Positions 23,775 to 32,124 of a stretch of DNA of 64,000 nt are shown one piece after another. The notes below the pieces were generated by a model. That model saw nothing but the letters and a program-made list of their open reading frames with translations. It made no database searches and had not been told where the DNA came from. Within the stretch, counting starts at the first letter, position 1. Every line of letters starts with the position of its first letter. A program made the translations under genes and the position numbers. Source of the stretch: Polaribacter gangjinensis (GTDB lineage: Bacteria; Bacteroidota; Bacteroidia; Flavobacteriales; Flavobacteriaceae); assembly GCF_038024125.1 (NCBI RefSeq), contig NZ_CP150662.1, forward strand, positions 2,583,501 to 2,647,500, given 5' to 3'.

Positions 23775-25343
23775 ATGAAAATTCAGCAGTTCTTCTTAAT
23801 AATTCTTTTTTTATCCATCACAAATGTATTCTCTCAAGAAAATTATGTAGGTGATGGCCCTTTCAATCAGCTAATTATTAGAGGTGTTACCTTAATTAAT
23901 GGAGATGGAGCGCCACCAGTTGGCCCTGTTGATATTGTGGTTGAAAACAACAAAATTGTTGCCATTGAAGTAGTGGGTTTTCCTGGAGTAGCAATCAATC
24001 AAAATAATCGTCCCAAATTGAAAAATGGGGGCAAAGAATTGGATGGAACTGGTATGTATTTATTGCCAGGATTTGTAGATATGCATGGTCATATAGGTGG
24101 CAATGCGCAAGGAGCCAGCCCTGAATATGTATTTAAATTGTGGATGGCGCACGGAATTACTACCATAAGACAACCAAGTGGAAGATCGGTTGCCGAAGTC
24201 AACGATTTGAAACTGAAAAGCGAAAAAAATGAAATTGTTGCCCCTAGAATTTTTGGCTATACTGGTTTTGGACAAGGTGCTAAAAGTCCGATTTCAACCA
24301 AAGAACAAGCCATAGCTTGGGTGAGAGAAAATGCCAAAAAAGGCGCAGATGGAATCAAGTTTTTTGGTGCTGAACCAGAAATAATGAAAGCTGCTTTAGA
24401 AGAAAATAAAAAGTTGGGTTTGGGCTCAGCCTGTCATCACGCGCAATTGAGTGTGGCACGTTGGAATGTATTGCATTCTGCAAGAGCAGGTTTAACATCT
24501 ATGGAACATTGGTATGGTTTGCCAGAAGCCTTGTTTGAAGATAAAACCGTTCAAAACTATCCTTTAGATTACAATTATCAGAATGAACAACATCGTTTTG
24601 AAGAAGCAGGAAAATTGTGGGAACAAGCTGCAAAACCCTATTCTAAACATTGGTATTCAGTGATGAATGAATTGATTTCATTGGATTTTACGATAGTCCC
24701 AACTTTCAATATTTATGAGGCTAGTAGAGATTTGCACAAAGCCAGAAGAGCAGAATGGCATGAAGATTATACGTTGCCCTCTTTGTGGAAATTTTATGAA
24801 CCAAGCAAAGTTTCACACGGGTCTTATTGGCACGATTGGGGAACTGAACAAGAAGTTGCTTGGAAAAAAAATTATCAATTATGGATGACTTTTATCAATG
24901 AATATAAAAATAAAGGAGGAAGAGTTACCACAGGTTCTGATTCAGGATTCATTTATCAATTGTATGGATTTGCCTACATACGTGAGTTGGAATTGTTGCG
25001 CGAAGCAGGTTTTCATCCGTTAGAAATTATACGTTCAGCCACTTTAAATGGTGCAGAAGCATTGGGTTGGGCAGATAAAATAGGTTCAGTACAAATCGGA
25101 AAATTGGCAGATTTTGTAATTGTTGAAGAAAATCCATTGCAGAATTTAAAAGTGTTGTATGGAACAGGAGCAGTTCGTTTAACAGCAGATAATCAAGTAG
25201 TAAGAGTTGGAGGTGTAAAATACACCATCAAAGACGGCGTTATTTACGACGCAAAAAAATTATTGGCGGATGTAAAGAAAATGGTGGATGCTGAGAAAAC
25301 CAAGCTGAATTGGAAATTAAAACAGCCTGGTTTTCAAGATTAA
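23775..25343 (+). CDS. Exported amidohydrolase family protein
   Basis: A 522-residue exported protein with signal peptide ending near VFSQ (residue 21). The metal-binding HxH is His104/His106 in MHGHIGG. Later elements include CHHAQLS around residue 220, EHWYG around 240, and SGSDSGF with the conserved Asp. The C-terminal composite sandwich has the usual LGWADKIGSVQIGKLADFVIV. The family includes imidazolonepropionase-like and prolidase-like enzymes; substrate undecided. Monocistronic, convergent by 3 nt with the dienelactone hydrolase gene. Confidence 0.92.
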   Translation: MKIQQFFLIILFLSITNVFSQENYVGDGPFNQLIIRGVTLINGDGAPPVGPVDIVVENNKIVAIEVVGFPGVAINQNNRPKLKNGGKELDGTGMYLLPGFVDMHGHIGGNAQGASPEYVFKLWMAHGITTIRQPSGRSVAEVNDLKLKSEKNEIVAPRIFGYTGFGQGAKSPISTKEQAIAWVRENAKKGADGIKFFGAEPEIMKAALEENKKLGLGSACHHAQLSVARWNVLHSARAGLTSMEHWYGLPEALFEDKTVQNYPLDYNYQNEQHRFEEAGKLWEQAAKPYSKHWYSVMNELISLDFTIVPTFNIYEASRDLHKARRAEWHEDYTLPSLWKFYEPSKVSHGSYWHDWGTEQEVAWKKNYQLWMTFINEYKNKGGRVTTGSDSGFIYQLYGFAYIRELELLREAGFHPLEIIRSATLNGAEALGWADKIGSVQIGKLADFVIVEENPLQNLKVLYGTGAVRLTADNQVVRVGGVKYTIKDGVIYDAKKLLADVKKMVDAEKTKLNWKLKQPGFQD

Positions 25344-25346
25344 TTT

Positions 25347-26234
25347 TTATACCAAATATTTTTTAAAAAACGCAATCGTTCTTTCCCAAGACAAATCAGC
25401 AGCAGCCTTGTCAAATCTTGGCGTGGAATTGTTGTGAAATCCGTGGTTTACATTAGGATAAAAATGTGCTTCGTACACACTGTTATTTTCTTTCAATACT
25501 TTCTCAAAAGCTGGCCAACCTGCATTCACTCTTTTGTCTAAATCTGCATAATGCAATAACAAAGGCGTTTTTATTTTTTTGGCATCTTCATCAGAAGCTT
25601 GTCTGCCATAATAAGGCACAGCCGCTTTTAAATCAGGGATTTTTACAGCCATCATGTTGGATATCCATCCACCAAAACAGAATCCAACAACCCCAATTTT
25701 CCCATTGCAATTCGGATGTTTTTTCAAATATTCAAATGCAGCAATAAAATCTTCCAACATTTCTTGTTGATTTCTTTTGCTTTGCATGGCTCTTCCATCA
25801 TCATCATTACCAGGATAACCACCTAAAGGCGATAAGGCATCTGGAGCTAAAGAAATGAAATTTTCAATAGCAGCTCTTCTGCATACATCTTCAATATACG
25901 GGTTCAAACCACGATTTTCATGCACCACAATGATTCCCGGTAATTTGTTTTTGGCATCTTTTGACATGGAAAGTAATCCTTTAATAGTGCCTCCACCTTT
26001 GGGAGAATCATAAGAGATATAGCCTGAATTCAACCTTGGATCATCCGTTTTTATCAATAAGTTTTCAATATAATTTGGAGAAATAAAACTCAACAAAGCT
26101 GGCAATGTAATAGCACCCACTGCAAAAAGTGATAGTTTTTCTAAAAATTCTTTTCGCGTAATTTTATTGTGTGCATAGTCATCATACAAATCAAAAACCT
26201 CTTGACTGATGTCTTCTTTGGTAAGTTGTTTCAT
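25347..26234 (-). CDS. Exported dienelactone hydrolase family protein
   Basis: A 295-residue alpha/beta hydrolase. The nucleophile is Cys186 in GFCFGGW, with HENRGL at 105-110, the acidic residue in HYADLDKRV and the histidine in NHGFH completing the expected triad. The N-terminus is a cytoplasmic-like 25 residues followed by TRKEFLEKLSLFAVGAITLP, a Tat-like motif with RK instead of RR, which suggests export. It probably cleaves lactones or esters; the physiological substrate is unknown. It stands alone between two intergenic repeats. Confidence 0.9.
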   Translation of the reverse strand: MKQLTKEDISQEVFDLYDDYAHNKITRKEFLEKLSLFAVGAITLPALLSFISPNYIENLLIKTDDPRLNSGYISYDSPKGGGTIKGLLSMSKDAKNKLPGIIVVHENRGLNPYIEDVCRRAAIENFISLAPDALSPLGGYPGNDDDGRAMQSKRNQQEMLEDFIAAFEYLKKHPNCNGKIGVVGFCFGGWISNMMAVKIPDLKAAVPYYGRQASDEDAKKIKTPLLLHYADLDKRVNAGWPAFEKVLKENNSVYEAHFYPNVNHGFHNNSTPRFDKAAADLSWERTIAFFKKYLV

Positions 26235-26321
26235 GGGAGTTATTTTAAGGTTTCAAGATACACTTTTTTTGAATTGGATGAAAAAAATGTAAGACACGAA
26301 TTTCAAGAATCAAAATTTCTA

Positions 26322-26448
26322 CTTTGTGTGTTTTGTAACTCCTTTGTGAACCTCTGTGACTTCCCTGTCTGTGGCAGGCAGGTTTGTGTCACTTTGTGTA
26401 ATAGCTGTAACACAAAATACGCAAAGAAGACACAAAAAACACAAAGAG
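26322..26448. repeat. Long imperfect inverted repeat of TTTGTG/CACAAA units
   Basis: The left part has repeated TTTGTG words and the right part repeated CACAAA words, so the stretch can fold as one long imperfect hairpin. A GC-rich sub-hairpin CCTGTCTG-TGG-CAGGCAGG lies at 26364-26382. It is in the 271-bp gap after icmF and is read by icmF transcripts. Similar GC-poor arrays are dispersed in Flavobacteria. I see no gene in the gap. Confidence 0.6.
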
Positions 26449-26505
26449 TTCATTATATAAATGTATTTTTTTGATATTCAAATTTATATATCAAACTCTA
26501 GTTAA

Positions 26506-29500
26506 TTACATATTTCTTCGGTATTGACCCCCCACTTCAAACAAGGCATCTGTAATTTGTCCTAGAGAACAAATTTTGGTAATTTCCATCAATTTTTCAA
26601 ATAAGTTTTCATTTTGAATGGCAGCTTCTTGCATAGAAGTCAACTGTTTTTGAGCCGTTTTTTCAAAAGCTTTATTCAGGTTTTTTTTGGTTTTTATTTG
26701 ATATTGCTTTTCAGTTTCTGTAGCTCTGATGACTTCTGCAGGCAACACTGTAGGCGATCCTTTGGAACTTAAAAAAGTATTGACACCAATAATTGGAAAC
26801 TCGCCATTGTGTTTCAACGTTTCGTAATATAAACTTTCTTCCTGAATTTTTGAACGTTGATACATGGTTTCCATAGCGCCTAAAACGCCACCTCTTTCTG
26901 TGATTTTATCGAATTCTTGCAAAACAGCTTCTTCCACTAAATCTGTCAATTCTTCAATAATGAATGCGCCTTGAATCGGATTTTCATTTTTTGCCAAACC
27001 TAATTCTTTGTTGATAATCAATTGAATGGCCATAGCTCTTCTTACAGATTCTTCAGTTGGAGTGGTAATTGCCTCATCATACGCATTGGTATGTAACGAA
27101 TTGCAATTGTCATAGATGGCATACAAAGCTTGCAAGGTTGTTCTGATATCATTGAAATCAATTTCTTGTGCATGTAATGAACGTCCAGAAGTTTGAATAT
27201 GATATTTCAACATTTGCGCTCTTTCATTGGCTCCGTATTTATATTTTAAGGCTTTTGCCCAAATTTTACGAGCCACTCTTCCAATTACTGCATATTCTGG
27301 GTCAATTCCATTTGAAAAGAAAAAGGATAAATTAGGTCCAAATTTGTTGATGTCCATGCCACGTGACAAATAATACTCAACATAGGTAAATCCATTTGCC
27401 AATGTAAAAGCCAATTGCGTTATAGGGTTTGCGCCAGCTTCCGCAATATGATATCCAGAAATTGAAACCGAATAAAAATTACGCACCTGTTTTTCAATAA
27501 AATATTCTTGCACATCACCCATCAAACGCAATGCAAATTCCGTAGAAAAAATACAGGTATTTTGAGCTTGATCTTCTTTTAAAATATCCGCTTGAACGGT
27601 TCCTCTAACTTGTGCTAAAGTTTCTTTTTTGATGGTTTCATATACGTCTTTTGGCAATACCAAATCTCCAGTAACGCCCAAAAGCAGCAATCCTAAACCA
27701 TTATTTCCTTCAGGTAAATCACCTTGATATGTTGGTCTTTCTAAATCGTTGTCATCGTAAATTTCTTTCAGTTTCGCATCAACCAAATGTTCTAATTGAT
27801 GTTCTTTGATGTATTTTTCACAATTTTGATCAATGGCAGCATTCATAAAAAATCCTAACAACATAGGAGCAGGGCCATTGATGGTCATGGATACAGAAGT
27901 CATTGGATGACTTAAATCAAAACCAGAATACAATTTTTTAGCATCATCCAAACAGCAAATAGAAACTCCTGCATTTCCGATTTTTCCATAAATATCAGGT
28001 CTGTGACCAGGATCATTTCCATAAAGAGTTACCGAATCAAAAGCGGTTGATAAGCGTTTGGCGTCCATTCCTAAACTCACATAATGAAAACGTCTGTTGG
28101 TTCTTTCAGGGCCACCTTCGCCTGCAAACATTCGTGTTGGGTCTTCTCCAGTTCTTTTAAAAGGATACAAACCTGCTGTAAAAGGAAATTCTCCAGGAAC
28201 ATTTTCTTGTAAATTCCAACGTAAAATATCGCCCCAAGCTTGGTATTTTGGCAAAGCCACTTTTGGAATCGCTGATTGTGATAACGATTTGGAATGTGTT
28301 TCAATATTGATTTCTTTGTCGCGAACTTTAAACGTGTACAAAGGATTTTTATAACGTTGAACTTTCTCTGACCAATTTAATATAAGTTCCCAATTTAGGG
28401 GATCTAAATTGAGTTTTACTTTGTCAAATTGCGCCAATAAAAGTTTGATAAATTCTTTGTCATTCTGAGCTTGTCTTAGAATCTCATCTTCATCCAATCC
28501 AGTTTTAATAAGAAGAGATTGCTTCGTTTCACTCGCAATGACAGAAAGTATCGTTTGATAAATGCCATATAATTTTTGAGCAACCACAACTTGGTCAGTT
28601 ACTTTGTGGTCATAGGTTCTATTATTTTCGGCAATTTCAGATAAATAACGCACTCTACTTGGCGGAATTACAAAGATTTTTTCAGACATTTCTTTGGTGA
28701 TTTTCATCTGAGATTTTAAATCTGCATTTGTTTTTTCAACCAATTTGTCCATGATGGCTTTGTACAACGCATTCATGCCAGGATCATTGAATTGCGATGC
28801 AATGGTACCAAAAATAGGCAAATCATCCATAGGAGTTTCCCACAAATTATGATTGCGCATGTATTGTTTTTTTACATCACGCAAGGCATCTAAAGCGCCT
28901 CTTTTATCAAATTTATTGATGGCAACCAAATCTGCAAAATCCAACATATCAATTTTTTCTAATTGAGTTGCAGCACCAAATTCGGGGGTCATCACATACA
29001 AAGAAGTATCAGAATGTTCGATAATTTCGGTATCAGATTGCCCAATTCCCGAAGTTTCTAAAATGATCAAATCAAATGCAGCCGCTTTCAATACTTGCAC
29101 AGCTTCATGTACATATTTAGACAATGCCAAATTCGATTGACGCGTTGCCAAAGAACGCATGTAAACTCTAGGATTGTCAATTGCGTTCATGCGAATTCTA
29201 TCGCCTAAAAGTGCACCACCTGTTTTTCTTTTTGACGGATCAACAGAAATAATTCCGATGGTTTTTTCAGGAAAATCAATCAAAAATCTTCGAACCAATT
29301 CATCAACCAAACTACTTTTTCCTGCGCCACCTGTACCTGTAATTCCGAGAATAGGAGAAGTCACACCCAAACTTAAAGAGGGGGAGTTCCAATCTTTATT
29401 AAAAATTTTATGAAAATCTTCCTGATTATTTTCTGCTAAAGAAATTAATCGTGCAATGGTGTTTACATCTTTATTTTTTAGGTTTTCTAAAACCTTCTCA

Positions 29501-30036
29501 CTGCCTAATGCAATCAACCAATCTCCATCTTCATTACAAACTTTTCTATCATTTTTTGATTCTGATGAGAGTTCCTTCCCTTTGGGAAGGCTAGGATGGG
29601 CTTCTTCAGCTTTTTGTACCAAATCATTAATCATTCCTTGTAAACCCATTTCACGACCATCATCAGGTGCGTAAATTCTGGTAATTCCATAATCCATCAA
29701 TTCTTTAATTTCTTCAGGAAGAATTACACCTCCACCACCACCAAAAATTTTGATGTGACCTGCACCTTTTTCTTGCAATAAATCGTACATGAATTTGAAA
29801 TATTCATTGTGTCCACCTTGATAAGAAGTCATAGCAATGGCATTTACATCTTCTTGGATGGCGCAATTCACAACTTCTTCTACACTTCTGTCATGTCCTA
29901 AATGAATGACTTCCACGCCTGTAGCTTGAATAATTCTGCGCATGATATTGATAGCTGCATCATGACCATCAAATAGTGAAGCTGCAGTTACAATTCTTAC
30001 TTTATGTTTGGGATTGTAAGGTAGTATTTGTTCCAT
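26506..30036 (-). CDS. icmF: Fused B12-dependent acyl-CoA mutase with G-protein chaperone (IcmF/methylmalonyl-CoA mutase type)
   Basis: A 1176-residue protein of the IcmF architecture. Residues about 1-140 are the B12-binding domain ([16 protein letters not shown]). About 215-430 is the MeaI-type GTPase with Walker A GTGGAGKS (234-241, Lys240). The mutase TIM barrel fills about 560-1070 and a tail follows. It would isomerise isobutyryl-CoA to butyryl-CoA or a similar branched acyl-CoA, with built-in repair of the B12 cofactor. Two palindromic repeats are translated in frame inside its linkers (about residues 149-154 and 499-526). Monocistronic with a 254-bp upstream gap. Confidence 0.93.
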   Translation of the reverse strand: MEQILPYNPKHKVRIVTAASLFDGHDAAINIMRRIIQATGVEVIHLGHDRSVEEVVNCAIQEDVNAIAMTSYQGGHNEYFKFMYDLLQEKGAGHIKIFGGGGGVILPEEIKELMDYGITRIYAPDDGREMGLQGMINDLVQKAEEAHPSLPKGKELSSESKNDRKVCNEDGDWLIALGSEKVLENLKNKDVNTIARLISLAENNQEDFHKIFNKDWNSPSLSLGVTSPILGITGTGGAGKSSLVDELVRRFLIDFPEKTIGIISVDPSKRKTGGALLGDRIRMNAIDNPRVYMRSLATRQSNLALSKYVHEAVQVLKAAAFDLIILETSGIGQSDTEIIEHSDTSLYVMTPEFGAATQLEKIDMLDFADLVAINKFDKRGALDALRDVKKQYMRNHNLWETPMDDLPIFGTIASQFNDPGMNALYKAIMDKLVEKTNADLKSQMKITKEMSEKIFVIPPSRVRYLSEIAENNRTYDHKVTDQVVVAQKLYGIYQTILSVIASETKQSLLIKTGLDEDEILRQAQNDKEFIKLLLAQFDKVKLNLDPLNWELILNWSEKVQRYKNPLYTFKVRDKEINIETHSKSLSQSAIPKVALPKYQAWGDILRWNLQENVPGEFPFTAGLYPFKRTGEDPTRMFAGEGGPERTNRRFHYVSLGMDAKRLSTAFDSVTLYGNDPGHRPDIYGKIGNAGVSICCLDDAKKLYSGFDLSHPMTSVSMTINGPAPMLLGFFMNAAIDQNCEKYIKEHQLEHLVDAKLKEIYDDNDLERPTYQGDLPEGNNGLGLLLLGVTGDLVLPKDVYETIKKETLAQVRGTVQADILKEDQAQNTCIFSTEFALRLMGDVQEYFIEKQVRNFYSVSISGYHIAEAGANPITQLAFTLANGFTYVEYYLSRGMDINKFGPNLSFFFSNGIDPEYAVIGRVARKIWAKALKYKYGANERAQMLKYHIQTSGRSLHAQEIDFNDIRTTLQALYAIYDNCNSLHTNAYDEAITTPTEESVRRAMAIQLIINKELGLAKNENPIQGAFIIEELTDLVEEAVLQEFDKITERGGVLGAMETMYQRSKIQEESLYYETLKHNGEFPIIGVNTFLSSKGSPTVLPAEVIRATETEKQYQIKTKKNLNKAFEKTAQKQLTSMQEAAIQNENLFEKLMEITKICSLGQITDALFEVGGQYRRNM
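28459..28542 (-). repeat. Palindromic dispersed-repeat element inside icmF
   Basis: The arms GTCATTCTGAG...AGAATCTC (28459-28485) and GAGATTGC...CTCGCAATGAC (28515-28542) are imperfect inverted copies. The 84 bp equal 28 codons, reading [11 protein letters not shown]... and ending RQAQND with no stop. These peptides are well-known translated products of a dispersed palindromic repeat in many genomes, and the element lies between the GTPase and mutase domains. Confidence 0.75.
29574..29590. repeat. Second palindrome in icmF, CCTTCCC-TTT-GGGAAGG
   Basis: A 7-bp perfect inverted repeat with 3-nt loop in the linker between the B12-binding and GTPase domains. Translated it gives the peptide [10 protein letters not shown], a proline/glycine-rich insert seen where this kind of repeat lands in coding sequence. 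Confidence 0.5.
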
Positions 30037-30290
30037 TCGTAAAAAAAGTGTAAATTTAGGCTTGCAATTTACAGAATTTTCAAAAAATTATCACAATTAT
30101 TATTGATTACTAACTGTTAATTTAATGACAAAGATTTTACATTGTTTTTTAGATTCTTAGCTATTTTTTATCTTTACAATACATTTTTCAATGGAATATT
30201 TATCAAGTAAATGGCATGCTTATTGATGATTTTTCATCAAATATTCTTGTTAAAAAAACGAATAATAATCGTCATTAAAATACATAAATC

Positions 30291-30833
30291 ATGAAAAAAC
30301 ATATAATTTTATTCACAGCAGTAATTCTTTTAAGTGCTTGTAGCGCTATAAAAGTTACTACAGATTACGATATTCAAGTAGATTTTACCAAATACAAAAC
30401 ATTTGCTTTTTACAAACCTAGTATTGATAAAGCAGATGTGTCTGATTTGGATAAAAAACGAATTTTAAGAGCTTTAGAGACAGAATTGCTAGCAAAAGGA
30501 TTTATAAAATCTGAAAATCCAGACATGTTGGTAAGTTTTTTTACAAAATCAAGAGAACGAGTGGATGTAAATCAGAGTAATGTTGGTTTTGGCTGGGGCT
30601 GGGGCTGGGGTTGGAATCCTTGGATGATGAATGGAGGAATGAACAATGTAAATGTTTCTCAGTTTACTGAAGGGACATTATTTGTTGATTTTATTGATAA
30701 AGAAAAGAAAGAATTGATTTGGCAAGGTATTGGAACAGGTGCTTTACGTAATGAAAACCGAGATAAAAAAGAAGAGAGAATCAAAGAATTTGTTAAAGAA
30801 ATTGTATCAAGATTTCCACCTGAAAAGAAGTAG
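30291..30833 (+). CDS. DUF4136 lipoprotein
   Basis: A 180-residue lipoprotein (lipobox LLSAC, Cys16). The DUF4136 core is TTDYDIQVDFTKYKTFAFY at the start and LFVDFIDKEKKELIWQGIGTGAL toward the end. The middle carries a glycine/tryptophan repeat (GWGWGWGWNPW) encoded by hexanucleotide repeats. Function unknown; members are attached to the outer membrane. It is followed by a hairpin terminator shared with glnA. Confidence 0.9.
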   Translation: MKKHIILFTAVILLSACSAIKVTTDYDIQVDFTKYKTFAFYKPSIDKADVSDLDKKRILRALETELLAKGFIKSENPDMLVSFFTKSRERVDVNQSNVGFGWGWGWGWNPWMMNGGMNNVNVSQFTEGTLFVDFIDKEKKELIWQGIGTGALRNENRDKKEERIKEFVKEIVSRFPPEKK

Positions 30834-30876
30834 ATTAAGAATTGAGAATTAAGAATTACACTTTGAATATTGAATA

Positions 30877-30914
30877 TAAAAAAACTCCGAAACTAAGTTT
30901 CGGAGTTTTTTATT
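30877..30914. terminator. Bidirectional terminator between DUF4136 and glnA
   Basis: AAAACTCCGAAACT pairs with AGTTTCGGAGTTTT with a very short loop, an A-run left and a T-run right. It lies between two convergent stop codons. Confidence 0.88.
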
Positions 30915-30931
30915 TTATGGAGAGTAATCAA

Positions 30932-31948
30932 TTAAAATCCTGCAGATTTTACAGTTTTAATGATTCTTCCTGCAATTTTGTATGGATCACCATTAGAAGC
31001 TGGTCTTCTGTCCTCTAACCAACCTTTCCATCCTTTTTGAACAGTGATGATTGGAATTCTGATAGAAGCTCCTCTATCTGAAATTCCGTAAGAGAAATCG
31101 TGGATAGAAGCAGTTTCATGCTTACCAGTTAAACGTTGATCATTAAATTCACCATACACAGCAATATGTTCTTTTACAACTGGTCTAAATGCTTCACAAA
31201 TTTTTTCATAAATCTCACGAGATCCACAAGTTCTTAAGGTTGTGTTAGAGAAGTTTGCGTGCATACCTGAACCATTCCAATCCATATCTTTTCCTAATGG
31301 TTTTGGGTGATATTCAATGTACCATCCGTATTTTTCAGTCAATCTGTCTAACAAATAGCGAGCTACCCAAATTTCATCTCCCGCTTTTTTTGCTCCTTTT
31401 GCAAACAATTGGAATTCCCATTGACCAGAAGCAACTTCTTGATTGATACCCTCAAAATTGATACCAGCATCAATACACAAATTTGCATGCTCTTCAACCA
31501 ATGCTCTACCATGTGTATTTTTTCCTCCTACAGAACAGTAGTACATACCTTGAGGAGCAGGATAACCACCCACAGGAAATCCTAAAGGAAGCTGAGTTTT
31601 CTTGTCCATGATAAAGTATTCTTGCTCAAAACCAAACCAGTAATCATCATCTTCATCATCAATAGTTGCTCTACCATTTGATTCGTGTGGAGTTCCATCA
31701 GGATTTAAAACTTCTGTCATTACTAAATAACCATCTCTTCTTGCAGGATCTGGATAAATTGCAACTGGCTTCAATAAACAGTCAGAAGAACCTCCTTCAG
31801 CTTGTCTTGTTGATGATCCATCAAAAGACCAAATCGGACAATCTTCTAATTTTCCACTAAAGTTTTCTTCAATTTTGGTTTTGCTTCTCATGTTTTGAGT
31901 TGGATAGTATCCATCTAACCAAATATACTCTAATTTAGACTTACTCAT
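30932..31948 (-). CDS. Glutamine synthetase, type II (eukaryotic-like)
   Basis: A 338-residue enzyme, the short GSII class. N-terminal beta-grasp: EYIWLDGYYPTQNMRSKTK, then the adenine/metal site around IWSFDGSSTRQAEGGSSD. The glutamate loop GINQEVASGQWEFQL and MHANFS are in place. It makes glutamine from glutamate, ammonia and ATP. GSII is unusual outside eukaryotes and some bacteria but occurs in Bacteroidetes. It is divergent from the GSIII gene across 176 bp. Confidence 0.94.
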   Translation of the reverse strand: MSKSKLEYIWLDGYYPTQNMRSKTKIEENFSGKLEDCPIWSFDGSSTRQAEGGSSDCLLKPVAIYPDPARRDGYLVMTEVLNPDGTPHESNGRATIDDEDDDYWFGFEQEYFIMDKKTQLPLGFPVGGYPAPQGMYYCSVGGKNTHGRALVEEHANLCIDAGINFEGINQEVASGQWEFQLFAKGAKKAGDEIWVARYLLDRLTEKYGWYIEYHPKPLGKDMDWNGSGMHANFSNTTLRTCGSREIYEKICEAFRPVVKEHIAVYGEFNDQRLTGKHETASIHDFSYGISDRGASIRIPIITVQKGWKGWLEDRRPASNGDPYKIAGRIIKTVKSAGF

Positions 31949-32080
31949 AATTATGTTTATTTTAAGTTTTCTTTGTTTTAATGACTACAAAAGTGTAATA
32001 ATTTGCACTGATATCAAAAAAAATAGGGGTAAAAGTTTTAGATTATATTAAAAATAATTTTATCCCTAATTTTTATAGGG

Positions 32081-32088
32081 TATATTTG
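32081..32088 (+). promoter_or_regulatory. -7 promoter box (TATATTTG) for glnN
   Basis: Perfect TAnnTTTG, 36 nt before the GSIII ATG, in a 176-bp divergent intergenic region with an imperfect CCCTAA/TAGGG inverted repeat just upstream. Confidence 0.72.
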
Positions 32089-32124
32089 CATAAAGAATAA
32101 AATTTACCATTTAAAAATATTATT

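Noticed and set aside
26169..26474. Open frame of about 100 codons on the plus strand
   Set aside because: It runs through the TTTGTG/CACAAA repeat and is rich in Cys/Val/Phe as a by-product of the repeat; it overlaps the start of the dienelactone hydrolase gene.
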